Source of the DNA: Chrysophaeum taylorii
Taxonomy: Eukaryota; Sar; Pelagophyceae; Pelagomonadales; Pelagomonadaceae
Reading direction: 5' to 3'
DNA length: 64,000 bases
NCBI GenBank assembly: GCA_029834535.1
Contig: JAQMWT010000078.1
Location: 62,001 to 126,000, forward strand
Of this stretch, positions 28,570 to 38,960 are shown in pieces. The position numbers and the translations under genes were made by a program. Positions within the stretch are counted from its first letter, which is position 1, and each line of letters starts with the position of its first letter. Under the pieces are notes generated by a model. The model saw nothing but the letters and a program-made list of their open reading frames with translations, was not told the DNA's origin and ran no database searches.

Positions 28570-29823
28570 ATGAGCGTCTTGGCGAACCTGCCGCTCGTGG
28601 GCCGACTGTTCGGGGGCGACGAGGTGTCGTTCTCGACGCTAGAGGATGCGCAGCACATCGTGGAGGGCCTGCAGGCCGAACTGTACGCGCAGTCCGAGAG
28701 GACCGCCAAGATCCAGGGAGAGGCGGCCAAGGCGCGTGCCGAGCGCATCGAGGAGCTCCGCGTTGACCTCGACGAACTCCGGGCGCAAAAGAAGGCCTTG
28801 GAGTCGATGCTGGGCTACGTGAACGATTCGATCGGTGCCAAGGAGGCGGCGATCGCCGAGGCGCTCGACGGCGCTTCGGGATCGGCGCCGAGCTTTCCTT
28901 TCGAACTCCTTAAGCAGGCGGACGACGCCACGACCAACGCTATCATCGAGACCCTGGGCGCCGACCCCTTGTTCGAGGCCAAGGCCCGCGAGGCGATGGA
29001 CGCGCTCCTCACCCGCGACGCCGAGGACGACGAGAAGCTCGCTACGGGCATCGCGCTCGCCGTCGAGCGGGGCGTCCTCGAACCGGACGTCGAAATCGAG
29101 CCCGTCGAAAGCGTCGACGTCACGGGCCGCTCGGCCGACGACGTCGCCGACTACATCGTCGCGGCCTGCCACAAGGGACCAAACGGTTCGGAGGGCCGCG
29201 TGGTCGTCCTCCAAGGCCTCTCGGGCACGGGCAAGGGGACGACCGTTTCCAAACTCCTCTCGCGCTTCGAATCCTGCGTCAGCTGGAGCAACGGCAACGT
29301 CTTCCGCTCCCTCACCCTGCTCGCCCTCGAGCACTGCGCGCAGCGGGGCATCGACCTCGACGCTTCGGCGTTGAGCCCCGAGAACCTCGCGTCTTGGGTA
29401 TCTATGCTCAGCTTCGACCTCTTTCCCGAGGGCTACGACATCCTCGTCGACAACGGCGAGGGCCTCGTCGCCCGCGTCTCGGAAATCGCCAACACCACCC
29501 TCAAGGAGCCCCGCATTGGAAAGGCGATTCCGACCGTCGCGGGATACTCGCAGGGCGAGGTCGTCAAGTTTGCCAACTCGGCTCTTCAGCGCATGAAGCG
29601 CGACGGTCTCTCCGTCCTCGTCGAAGGCCGCGCCCCAACCCTCGCCTACGTCCGCTCGCCCTTCCGCTTCGAGCTCGTCATCGACGACCCCCTCCTTCTG
29701 GGGGCCCGCCGCGTCGCCCAGCGGGTTGTCGCAACGGCCCTCAAAGTCCTCGACGCCGCCCCCCAGCCACCCTCCCAACGCGACGTCGATCTCGCCCTCC
29801 AATACGCCGTCTCCAACCTCTAA
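28570..29823 (+). CDS. Cytidylate-kinase-like P-loop protein with N-terminal coiled coil
   Basis: 417 residues. Residues about 20-90 form a coiled coil ('AERIEELRVDLDELRAQKKA'). The C-terminal half is a nucleotide kinase: P-loop GLSGTGKGTT at 216-225, 'VSWSNGNVFRSLTLLALEH', a middle lid region, and 'LSVLVEGRAPTLAYVRSPFR', which matches the 'EGR...TL.Y' strand of cytidylate kinases. The fusion with a helical N-terminus occurs in protist proteins annotated as cytidylate kinase. A telobox ACCCTAA lies about 50 bp upstream of the ATG and faces the upstream methyltransferase gene across about 130 bp. Confidence 0.65.
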   Translation: MSVLANLPLVGRLFGGDEVSFSTLEDAQHIVEGLQAELYAQSERTAKIQGEAAKARAERIEELRVDLDELRAQKKALESMLGYVNDSIGAKEAAIAEALDGASGSAPSFPFELLKQADDATTNAIIETLGADPLFEAKAREAMDALLTRDAEDDEKLATGIALAVERGVLEPDVEIEPVESVDVTGRSADDVADYIVAACHKGPNGSEGRVVVLQGLSGTGKGTTVSKLLSRFESCVSWSNGNVFRSLTLLALEHCAQRGIDLDASALSPENLASWVSMLSFDLFPEGYDILVDNGEGLVARVSEIANTTLKEPRIGKAIPTVAGYSQGEVVKFANSALQRMKRDGLSVLVEGRAPTLAYVRSPFRFELVIDDPLLLGARRVAQRVVATALKVLDAAPQPPSQRDVDLALQYAVSNL

Positions 29824-29974
29824 CGACAACAACCAAGCTCCACTCTCTCTAAATTGTGCCTTCTGCTTACACGACGCGCGACGCTCTCGCGGCGGCGACG
29901 GAAGGGAAAAACACGATTCGTCCTTCATTCCTTCGTCGCGACCTCGAGAGAGATGTGCCGTGCACCGCTCCTCC

Positions 29975-30005
<31 letters not shown>

Positions 30006-30392
30006 TCTCGATCAACCGTCTTCCGACAAACAGACGCGCCTCGTTCTGCGCGACGCGCCCTCATTCTCCGACCACCCCGGACCGCGTCTGTAGAGGCCCT
30101 CCTCGCGAGACAACAACAACAACAACAACAACAAGAAGACTCGCCACGCCCCTTATCAATGATGTGGCGCACACACTCTTTCTTTCGTCGTCGCCGACCC
30201 CACGGATGGTGTACCACGAATTTATTCTAAACAGAATACTCTCCCATTCACGCCAGAGTCTCCTGCTGCTGCTGTACTCCCGAAGGCTTCCTTCTTGGTC
30301 GAAGCGGCGTCACAGCATGGTGTGCAAATTGAACGCGGCGTATCTCTCGCGCACGCACGCACGCACGCAAGAAGAAAAAATGTTGAAGAGGG
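29824..30392. other. Convergent intergenic region with ATC and CAA microsatellites
   Basis: 569 bp between two stops. It contains an (ATC)n run at about 29975-30005 and a (CAA)n run at about 30110-30133, with low-complexity frames only. No gene is seen. Confidence 0.5.
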
Positions 30393-31283
30393 TCATTCAT
30401 CGCCATCGCGGTCCTCCATGGCAGCCAAGAGGCGCGGCCTCCACGAGGCGGAATTTCCAAGACGAGGAAGTTCGCGGAATTCGCCGATGCGACTGACGGG
30501 TGCGAGGTCTGTGGTCGTGGAGAGAATCCACATCTCGCGGGCGTGGTCGACAACGTCTCTGAGGCTGAAACGGCCCTCCTCGACCTCGATGCCCGCCTCG
30601 CGCGCCGCGAGCACGAGCAAGGTCGAGGTGATGGACTCGAGCATCCCCAACGAACGCCAATCGGGGACGCAGAGCATGTCATCTCGTCGCCACGCAATCG
30701 TAAAATTGGGACCATCCAGGACGATGCGGTCCAGCAGCGGCGCCTCGTCGCGCGCGAGGAGCAAAGCATCGTCGTAACCCTCTTCGCGCGCCAAACGCGT
30801 CGCGTGCACGTTCGGTCCGTACGAGAGCCATTTCACCGTTTCCCATTTGGCGTCGAAGCCCGCGGGATGCCAGGGCGCCGTGAGAGGCAGCAACGCGCGC
30901 GGCCGGTCGCGCAGTGGTGGGAGCGGCTGCCACGCGGTAAAGACGGTGGGTGGCGCGTCGAGGTCTTCCAAATGATCGCCGTACCCCGGCATCCCGCCCC
31001 CGCGCGTCGCGATCAACCGCACGTAGCCCTCACCCCCGCTCGAAGCGGCCTCGCGGATCCAGCCCTCCAACTCTTTGCGCGGGGGAAGCGGGAGCCGGAC
31101 CGCCCTCGCCGACCGCTCGAGGCGGTCCAGATGGCGCGACAAGGACCGCGGCCGCCCATCGGCCCGCACGCGCACGGCTTCGAACACACCATCCCCCCGC
31201 TGGAATGACATGTCCCAGAACGACACCCGGAGACTCGCAGCGTCGGCGATGCGACCATTTATAGACGCGAACCGACGCATCAT
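30393..31283 (-). CDS. Class IV PLP-dependent aminotransferase / aminodeoxychorismate lyase-like
   Basis: 296 residues, normal for the family. It begins MMRRFASINGRIADAASLRV and 'FQRGDGVFEAVRVRADGRPR', the 'D.gf.~GDGVFE..R' entry motif of BCAT, D-amino-acid aminotransferase and 4-amino-4-deoxychorismate lyase. Lys151 in 'ETVKWLSYGPNVHATRLARE' is the likely PLP Schiff base, followed by 'EEGYDDALLLARD'. The usual Glu of 'E...sN.f' is replaced in 'LLDRIVLDGPNFTIAW', which is odd and could alter cofactor handling. There is no obvious organelle signal. The substrate cannot be told from sequence. Confidence 0.75.
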   Translation of the reverse strand: MMRRFASINGRIADAASLRVSFWDMSFQRGDGVFEAVRVRADGRPRSLSRHLDRLERSARAVRLPLPPRKELEGWIREAASSGGEGYVRLIATRGGGMPGYGDHLEDLDAPPTVFTAWQPLPPLRDRPRALLPLTAPWHPAGFDAKWETVKWLSYGPNVHATRLAREEGYDDALLLARDEAPLLDRIVLDGPNFTIAWRRDDMLCVPDWRSLGMLESITSTLLVLAAREAGIEVEEGRFSLRDVVDHAREMWILSTTTDLAPVSRIGEFRELPRLGNSASWRPRLLAAMEDRDGDE

Positions 31284-31317
31284 TTCTCAATTCTTGTACA
31301 GGGCTCAGTGTCAGGGG

Positions 31318-32148
31318 TTGTAAGGGCGCCTTCGAGCAACTTGGAGGCGGCGAAGAGAGGAACAGCAAGAGGATGTAGTGCGCTTCCAGCTGCCGAGCGT
31401 ACGTGCGACGGAGTGTGACGTTCTTCTCGGCGCGGGCAGTGGCCTGAGTGAGCTGCCCGAGGCGTCGACGTGGTGAAAGGGAAGTCGCAGCGACCCCAGC
31501 CCAAGGCTCCTGCGAAAAACTGCCCCACGGAGCTCGCCCGCCGCGGCCTCGGCGACGACGTTGGCGCAGCTCTTGTCGGTCCAGTCGACGATTCGTCTCG
31601 TCGCGCAGATGTGTGCGAGCTCGTGGCACGCAGGCGCCGAAGGCGCCGAAGAATCGTGAGACCTTGGACGATACGCCGTAGCTGCGCGAGCACCGCTCGA
31701 CGGGCTGGCAATAGTCTTGTCCTTGAGTCTAGCAAGCGTCGCTGCCTAAAGCACTGTGCAATCTGAATTTTTTGAAGCTAGCACTGTGGCAGACAAAGAC
31801 TGGTTTGAGTTGTTTGCAGCTCGTGCTGTTGCAGGCGAAGTTCTTTTTTTTTTCTTCTCATCCACCTTGAAAATATGTGTATTCGTCTTCCCGTCATCGT
31901 TCATAAAGAACATGATCTTGCGCATCATCCTCCTGTCGGCCCTTCAGACAAGCGGCCGCGTTCGCATTCGTGATTTTACAAATAAACGCACAAAAAAATT
32001 CGGCGGCCCCTTGTGGTGTCGTACTCATTTTCTTCAGATCGGTGATCATTTTTCTAAAGTCGTCCGACGCAATCTTTCCCAACTGGACGGAGCGTCGTAT
32101 GAAGGACGTACGTTCCTCGAAGTCAAACCGCTTTTGAATCTCTGCCAA
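31318..32148 (-). pseudogene. Coding-like minus-strand pieces with an HExxH (HELAH) motif
   Basis: Several minus-strand frames look coding but do not form one gene. At 31894-32148 a stretch reads 'SVQLGKIASDDFRKMITDLK' then 'KMSTTPQGAAEFFCAFICKI'. At about 31320-31735 another reads 'RLKDKTIASPSSGARAATAY', then PACHELAHICATRRIVDWTD and 'KSCANVVAEAAAGEL'. HELAH is a zinc-metallopeptidase HExxH. The following Asp/Cys/Ala spacing vaguely recalls aspzincins (M35), but the fit is weak. A CTTTAG boundary before the second piece could be a splice acceptor. It is either an unresolved multi-exon gene or a decayed one. Confidence 0.3.
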
Positions 32149-32665
32149 GTTATTAGTCTACTGCTAGTCCCTTGATATCCTCCGCCCATGTCACTCGACC
32201 TGCGAGGGCGTAGAGATCTTCTTCTATCTTCTTGCACGTCGGATGACCGGTCACGCTCACCCGGGCCTAGTCTTACTACGCTGTCTCCTTTTCCCCAAAA
32301 AAACTCAAGGCCGATAATAATCGACCGATATGATAGCGCACGAGGAATGCTAGCTAGAGAAGGTCTTATTTTATAGTGGTGGGACGTACTAGGCGGCAAG
32401 CTCGCTAATTGACTGGGGCGTGCCGAGTCGGAGCATTCTGTTCGTGTTCTCTATCCTCTAGGCAGGGAACTCCTACTTCCAACGTGCTTGGTCTCAAAAA
32501 AAAATGTGCAAAACCGTGTGGCAATTTTGAGAAGTTCTTAGTGGTAGTTTTGGACGGAAATTTTAGTACTGTGCTCTACGCATTATTCCAAGAAAGCCAA
32601 GTATACGCGCCAGTATGCTCGCCGGCGTATGCCGTGGTCTGGTCTTGAGTATGGCATAGGCGACG
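32149..32665. other. Spacer upstream of the PTSAPT surface protein
   Basis: About 500 bp with no gene. 'GGGGCGTGCCGAGTCGGA' at about 32413 is shared with the repeat-rich region at about 51291, so part of it is dispersed repeat. Confidence 0.35.
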
Positions 32666-35278
32666 ATGTACTGGTTGGTGGGCGTCGCGTTTGTGGAGGG
32701 GGTCTTGGCCCTTGATCAGTTCGAAGACACGGTGAGCAAGTTCTCTCTGAGCGCCCTCTGATAATTTGTCCGCCAGGGCGCGTTCCGGCGGCTGGTCGCA
32801 ACACCGAGCCCGTCAGCTACACGGACGTCTTGCGCCGTTGACGGCTACGCGACGCTGATACAGCAGTTCCAAAACTATTCGATTATCATCGAGAACAACG
32901 CCACGCTCTCGGCGAAGAACGCTTACAAGCCTATCGTGATCGGCGGCTTCTTAGAGCGAGACGACTCGAGCGTAAACATCCAGATCTCGAGCAATTTTCC
33001 AGACAGCGGACCAAGCTATGTTGGCAGCGCATCGGCGGACTCTCTAGAGAACATCGAGTTCAAGACGGGCGTCGTCTACGGCGCGGGCAGCTTCCCGTCT
33101 TGGTACGACTGGAACTTGATCCAGACGTTCGCGCTTAAGACCGAGGACTTGGATAACGTGTCGGTCATAGACCAAGACGATAGCGATCTCTTCACCGTTA
33201 AAGATGGCGTTGTTCAAGTCAGTCAAACCGACATCTTCGACGGCGATCTTCAGGCCGAAAACAACGGATACAACGTCGTCGTCTTCTTAGGATCGACACC
33301 AATTCGGCTTATTTTGGACGACAAAGGCCGGGACTTTGGACCGAGTATTATCGCCCCTTTCTGTCGAGTCGTTGTCTCCAACACTCTTAACTTTGTGGAC
33401 GGCTTCATCGTTGCGACCGATTACGAGGACGAGGACAACTCTGGTCTCGCACTCCACGGCGACGGTTATTCCGGAGAGTACTTCTGTACATCCTCCTCGA
33501 CTTCAGTCTCCCCGACTCCCTCGGACTGGACGCAAACAGATTTAAATCCGGTGCCTCTCCCATCAACCGCTCCGACTCCGATGGACATGGCGGAACCCAC
33601 TTCATATCCTTCGCCCCTCCCAACTCCGGCGCCTTCGCCCTTACCCTGCGGCGACGAGGACTGCGCGCCGACCTCTCCGGTGCTCCCAACGCCCGAGCCT
33701 ACGCCCCTCCCTACTCCGTCGCCTTCGTCCTTACCTTGCGGCGCCGACGAGGACTGTACGCCTACCCAACCGATACTCCCCACGCCTGCACCTTCGCCCC
33801 TCCCCACGCCTGCGCCTTCGCGATTACCCGTCGCTGACCCTTCGAGCGTTCCCTCGGCCCCGCCGACGAGCGCGCCTTCGAGCGTGCCTCTGTCTGTACC
33901 TTCTGCTTCGCCAACCTCCCCGCCTTCGAGCACGCCGGTGTCTGTGCCGTCGATTGCACCTATGCCTGCGCCGTCGAGCGTGCCATTCCCGGCGCCGTCG
34001 ACGGCGGCGCCGTCGATCGCACCTATACCCGTGCCGTCGAGCGTGCCAATCCCGGCGCCGTCGACGGCGGCGCCGTCGATTGCACCTATACCCGTGCCAT
34101 CGACCGTGCCCGTTCCTTCACCCTCGACGGCTGCGCCCTCGATTGCACCTATGCCTGCGCCGTCGAGCGTGCCAATCCCGGAGCCGTCGACGGCGGCGCC
34201 GTCGATTGCACCTATACCCGTCCCTTCGAGCGTGCCCGTTCCTTCACCCTCGACGGCTGCGCCCTCGATTGCACCTATACCCGTCCCTTCGAGCGTCCCA
34301 ATGCCTTCGCCCTCGACGGCTGCATCCTCGACTCCCACGTCGGTGCCCAACCCCGCTCCATCGTCGCGGGCGCCAGTGCCGATTCCCTCAAGTTTGCCGT
34401 CCGCCAAACCTTCTGCGAGTCCATCGGGAACACCGTCGGTCGCGCCGTCGATCGCGCCTTGGCCGGCTCCAACGGTGGTGCCACAGCCGGCGCCGTCGAC
34501 GACGGCTGCGCCGACGGGAACAGGTGCGCCAACTTTGGCTCCGTCTCCCTATCCGAGCCTCGAGCCAACAGCCGCGGACAGCTACATCCAAGTCCAGGTG
34601 GTCGTGTTTATATTCGGGAACGGCTTCTTCGCGGGGTCAACCAATCGCGCGTCGGACTACTGCGACCTCTTCGAGAGTCTCTCCCCCCAATCATCGTTCA
34701 GCAGTGCGCTCCGAGACGGGGTTAATGGCACTACTGGCGACTTTGACGTCGATTGCACCGTCTTTTTGCCGAATCTTGCTATTCTGACCTTCACGGGCCC
34801 TATTTCCACGGTCTTCTATCGTTTCGTCTTCAACCCCGTTCTGGCGATCTTCACCATAACGTCGCAACTCCAGCCGTGGTTCGTTCAAGGAAACTCTTTC
34901 AACAATCGCGTCAGGTTCCACAACGATAGGCGCCGCCGCCAGCTTCTGGATGATGGGAACATCGAAGATCTCCTTCAGAATTACACCAGCGTAAACACGA
35001 CGCTGCTTCTCGATCCGACGTTTGCGCCGACTATTCCCCCGACCGAAATGCCATCCAAAGTGCCGACTGTGGCCCCGACCGTCTCCCCGACCGAAAAGCC
35101 GTCTGAACCGCCGACTGTCCCCCCGACTATAATGCCCTCCGAAGCGCCGACGGCGTCCACCACGTGCTCAACCAACTACGACTGCGACTCCGGCTTCGAG
35201 TGCGTCTTCGCGTCGGCGACCCGCCGAGCCCTCCGCTTCGGCACCTATTTGCTCACCGGCATTTGCCAACCCATCTAA
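32666..35278 (+). CDS. Secreted PTSAPT-repeat surface protein, one 45-nt intron
   Basis: Exon 1 32666-32731 (ATG, MYWLVGVAFVEGVLALDQFE), intron 32732-32776 (GTGAGC...CGCCAG, containing stops), exon 2 32777-35278; 855 residues. The join puts a signal peptide on an otherwise start-less frame. Residues about 25-300 form a globular, Asn/Asp-rich, probably beta-sheet ectodomain ('ENNATLSAKNAYKPIVIGGF'). Then follow about 300 residues of Pro/Ser/Ala/Thr repeats with a 21-residue unit (APSTAAPSIAPIPVPSSVP type) and two 'LPCG.DEDC' pairs. A second globular domain (about 595-725) carries a basic 'RRRRQLL' site that might be cleaved. A second short 'PTEMPSKVPTVAPTVSPTEK' stalk and a Cys-containing end follow. 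It is probably a cell-wall or extracellular glycoprotein; no enzyme motif is seen and no terminal membrane anchor is obvious. Confidence 0.72.
33951..34330 (+). repeat. 63-bp tandem coding repeat (21-residue PTSAPT-type unit)
   Basis: About six units encode 'PSSVPIPAPSTAAPSIAPIP' plus one residue. CCGTCGACGGCGGCGCCGTC recurs nearly unchanged, so the units are recent or kept alike by conversion. Confidence 0.75.
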
Positions 35279-36673
35279 GATTGTCATTGTCTCCCTCGTA
35301 AGAAAAAAAAAAGTTCCCGCGTGCACTATTTGTCGTAGTACAAGGTTCATCTTTGAATGCTACGGCCACTCCTTGAAATCGATCCTCCCTCCTCACTTCT
35401 CTTTCTTCAAGTTCGCCACCGGAGCCCTATGTGGCGCTGTCCCCTCCCTTTGCCTTTGCCTTCCTTTGGGGATCAAAAAGTCTTTTCGGGCTTTATATAC
35501 CATTCTCTTGCTGCCACCATGCAGACAGGAAGGTGCCGTAAATTGCTGCCTTCCGGGAGGGAGAAGGAGAGCATTACTTTGTATACGTACCCTGAGGATT
35601 CCATCCCGCAGAACCAAAAGGCACGACGGCGGGTGATAACTTCTCCCTAAATGGTAGCGCCATCCGTGCTACAGCGAGTCGTAGCCGAGGTCGATCGCCG
35701 CGATGTATTCCTCGAATATTATTCTGATCACACAACTTGAGGAAATGGCGGCTGCTTTCATGTTTTATCGGAACCGGCAGCTTCGCTTTGCCCGCCCCCT
35801 TTGCTCCCTATCCTCGCCCCGGGTAATGGGGTTGTCTCCTGTTGTGGCTAATCCGACGCGTCCCCTGCGAACGCGTCGACGTGGCGATCTGGCGTCACGT
35901 GCGTGCGGCTCCTCGACCTATACGCGGTACTGCGGTGGTATCCTTGGTGGATCCCAGGGAAAAGCTCGCACCAACCCTGCATAGTTAGACGGTGTGCCCT
36001 CGCACGCAGGCGACGTCTTCGGCCTCTGCATTTAAGCCACCAAACCCCTTCCACATTTATCATTGACAGGTGCTGAAATCTTTCTGGTTGTCAATCAAGA
36101 GTGAGCGCGTGATACGTTTTCTCGTGTTTAGGTTTCTAGGAAAGTGACGAAGGGGAGAAGAGGAGGATTTGCGTTGGACCTATGTGGTCTGCAGAGAAGT
36201 CGACGACGAAGCAGAGAGGTCGACGACGGCAAAGATTCTTGAAAGAAGAAGAAGAAGAAGAAGAAGACAAAAGTGCACAAAGAGTTGGGCAAGACATTAT
36301 GACCCGAAGAAGAGTCACTCGAAATATGACTGAAAAGAATGATAAGTTTCGCTGAAGTATTCGACCTCCAAGGCCTCTCGTATCTTTCAAGCCACTCGTC
36401 ACTCCTTCGCGCGCTGCCTCACCGCCTACCCCGTTTCTTAGCACTCCCTATTCAAGCAGCCACTCTCTCAAGACCGCAAGAAAGTGTTCGTTGAGGAGCG
36501 TCCCGGGGGGCTGGGCCTAAGACCGTGCGTACCCTTCCGAACTCCCTCCCACACTCACTTCCCCCCCAACCCCGTTGTCTTCGCGCCATTATTACGCCCC
36601 GGTACTGACAACGACTGTGAACCCGAGCCCATATTATTATTATATTTGCTTATAACATCTTTTTCTGGATTCA
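35279..36673. other. Intergenic region, no gene recognised
   Basis: 1.4 kb of lower-GC sequence. It contains a (GAA)n run at about 36245-36268 and TATTATTATA near 36635. Frames on both strands are short and compositionally non-coding. No tRNA-like or rRNA-like sequence is seen. Confidence 0.4.
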
Positions 36674-37580
36674 CAAGTGCAGGCCAGTAAGTTCACCTAG
36701 TCCCAATCTCTAACCCCAGTAAGTTCACCTGGTCCCAGTAAGTTTCATATAAGTTCACCTGGTCAGGAAGTTCACCTAGCTCACACCAACTCCTTCGAGC
36801 TCGTCGCTCTTGCCTCCGCCAATCTAAGCTGCTTTGATCCGCACGCGCCGCCAACCTTTGAGTTTACTCTAAAATCCCTTTACTCTAAAAACCCCAGTAT
36901 GCTCACCTGGTCCCAGTTTCACCTGGTCACTCACTTCACCTAGTCCCAATCGCAAACCCCAGTAAGTTCACCTGGTCCCAGTAAGTCCACCTACAGTGCG
37001 TGTGTAGACGCCAGGAGGGGGCTTATCGGTATTGCGCAGCACGTGTGGGGTAGGGTGGAGTCGTCGACCCAGAAGAGGATGTCCTTGGGGTTGCCGATCG
37101 ACAGTGAGCCACGTAGAGCTGGACGTGGCAGAAGACGGGCTTGGGCAAGAGGACGCCGACCTCGCGGGGCGTCTGGCCCTAGCTCTTGGTGATCGTTTGG
37201 CGTCGGCGGGCCTTACGGGATACAGGTTGGAGGAGCCTCGGTGACAACGACACGATCGATCATGTATCTGGTACCGTTGCAGTGGCCGTGCGACGGGTCT
37301 AGGTTGCGAAGACTTTAAGCTCGCGATCAAAGTCAGCATGCCGTTGGTTGTCAGGGAGTTGAAAACTCGACTGTAAAGAGCGAGATCATGCGCGCGTTGT
37401 CAGCATCGACAACATCGTTTCGACGGGGCGTGAGAATGGTGCGCTGAAAGAGCCGCCGCGGGTCGTGGAAACAGTCTGCGAGGTCGCCGTAGACGGCTTG
37501 GAGGATCACTGTCTGGCTCTCGCGCCCACCTGATCCTTTACTCTCGCGCCTTCCTGATCCTTACCCTAAATCGAGGGACA
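36674..37580 (-). mobile_element. Decayed Helitron/PIF1-helicase 3' end, copy 1
   Basis: Inverted copy of 57182-58163. On the minus strand it encodes pieces of a PIF1/Helitron helicase C-terminus: 'VILQAVYGDLADCFHDPRRL'-type then 'ILTPRRNDVVDADNARM', and further on 'KPVFCHVQLYVALC'-type residues, broken by frameshifts. After the helicase relic comes a tail of several 'AAGTTCACCTGGTCCCAGT' units and the 'GAGTAAACTCAAA' repeat. It ends at CAAGTGCAGGCC, the same end as copy 2. This copy lacks about 70 bp present in copy 2 around 57385-57470. Confidence 0.65.
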
Positions 37581-37664
37581 GACAACCCACCCAGAGCCGG
37601 TCCTAATTATTATTAAAGGTCGACGATTTGGGCTTTGAATTAAAACCCCTCACATCGAGGCGGG

Positions 37665-38960
37665 ATGGAGACGACCGAACGTCGCGCTGTGGCGTTGATC
37701 GGGAACGAAGAGGCCGTGGGTGCGTTTTTGCTGGCCGGATGGGGCCAGCGAAGGGTGTCGCGGTTGTTGGAGTGCAACTGGTTTTGCGTTCGAGAGTCGA
37801 CGCCGTTGGAGGAGATCGAGGCGACGTGGCGCGCGTTTTGCGAGGCCCCGCAGGTGGCCGTGCTCCTGGTGAGCGCGGCCGTGAAGCGGCGCATCTCGAG
37901 CCCCGCGACGGGCGCGACGATCGTGGAAATACCGTGTGGGGACGGACCGCCGCGCGTGACGTGTACGGTGTACGAGCCGTACGCGGGGTGGGCGGCGGAC
38001 GAGTCGTCGGTCGCGAGGGCCTTTTGCGCCAGTGCCCCGCTCGACGAAGAGCGCGAGGCGTGTTGTCCGCCGGCGCAGTCGGTTGTGAACGAGCGGATCG
38101 ATGCGCTCGTGGCCGCGGTTTTTCGATTGGCGACGATCGGCGACGACGACGACGAACCGGACGTTCGACCGGCGTGGACGACCGATCGTCCGGCCAACGC
38201 GGCCATGAACTTCAAGCTCGAGGTGTTGAACGCCGCAACCACCGAGATCGCCGAAAATCTCCAGGCCCCGACGGGAGCGCGCGACTTCGTCCTCGCCCTC
38301 AATCGTCAGAGGACGAAAATGGTCGACGTGTCTGCCGCGTTCCCGTTTCTCGCTGGCCTCACGCTCACCGTGCTCGACAGGTGCCAGGCGCGCCGCGACG
38401 TCGACGCCATCTTGACGGCCATGATGCTGGCCCAGAGTTTTTATAGGACCAAGGGCCACAGGCGCGAGTACCTCAAGGCCGCCATCCAGACGCATCCCGT
38501 CTGGGCCGACGTCGTTTTTTGGCGACGGGCTCTCGCTTTGTGCGTCCGAAAGCAGCGAGCTTCCTTTTCGGCCCGCCGACCACTAGACGACCGCGTCCTC
38601 GCGCCGCCCCCGCCCCCGCGCACCGAGGACGACTCGCCCGTCTACGCCTCCTGCCTCCCAATCTCGTTTCGCTTCGCGGCCCCGCCGACCGAGAGCGCCG
38701 AGCGCGTCGCTCTCTGGTCGCAACTCGGCGGCATCGTGCACGCCATGCTCGAGTTCGGCACGCACCCGGACGCCGTGCGCGCCTTTGCCGACGCCGTCTG
38801 CTCGGAGCACGACCTCTCCAGACAACAGCGCGCCATAATCCTCCAGCATATCGAGACCGTACGACGAGCTCAGAATCACTCGGACGACGACGCTCCTCTG
38901 CACGCCGCCGACCCCCCGCCACCCGAACCTCCCGCGACCATCGCCGTATCACACGGCTAG
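37665..38960 (+). CDS. V-ATPase subunit F-like domain fused to a helical KIAA0513/SBF2-like domain
   Basis: 431 residues. Residues about 8-92 read 'VALIGNEEAVGAFLLAGWGQ', 'LEEIEATWRAFC', 'VAVLLVSAAVKRRISS' and 'ATIVEIPCGD'. This is the V-type ATPase subunit F (Vma7/NtpF) fold, whose canonical members are only about 120 residues. Residues about 180-300 are helical with 'FLAGLTLTVLDRCQARRDVD', 'MMLAQSFYR' and 'YLKAAIQTHPVWADVVFWRR'. That resembles the domain of KIAA0513 and the SBF2-type region of trafficking proteins (MMC.s.Y......YL...l..HP.W....FWe). A Pro-rich linker and another helical part follow. The canonical V1 F subunit is probably elsewhere, so this is likely a derived or accessory protein. 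The upstream sequence contains AAAACCCC and lies just beyond the Helitron relic. Confidence 0.55.
   Translation: METTERRAVALIGNEEAVGAFLLAGWGQRRVSRLLECNWFCVRESTPLEEIEATWRAFCEAPQVAVLLVSAAVKRRISSPATGATIVEIPCGDGPPRVTCTVYEPYAGWAADESSVARAFCASAPLDEEREACCPPAQSVVNERIDALVAAVFRLATIGDDDDEPDVRPAWTTDRPANAAMNFKLEVLNAATTEIAENLQAPTGARDFVLALNRQRTKMVDVSAAFPFLAGLTLTVLDRCQARRDVDAILTAMMLAQSFYRTKGHRREYLKAAIQTHPVWADVVFWRRALALCVRKQRASFSARRPLDDRVLAPPPPPRTEDDSPVYASCLPISFRFAAPPTESAERVALWSQLGGIVHAMLEFGTHPDAVRAFADAVCSEHDLSRQQRAIILQHIETVRRAQNHSDDDAPLHAADPPPPEPPATIAVSHG

Noticed and set aside
32583-32804. Minus-strand frame over exon 1 of the surface protein
   Set aside because: Antisense to the signal-peptide exon and intron; no motif.
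36968-37339. 123-codon minus-strand frame repeated at 57433-57867
   Set aside because: Conserved between copies only because the Helitron relic is duplicated; the helicase-like frame is a different one.
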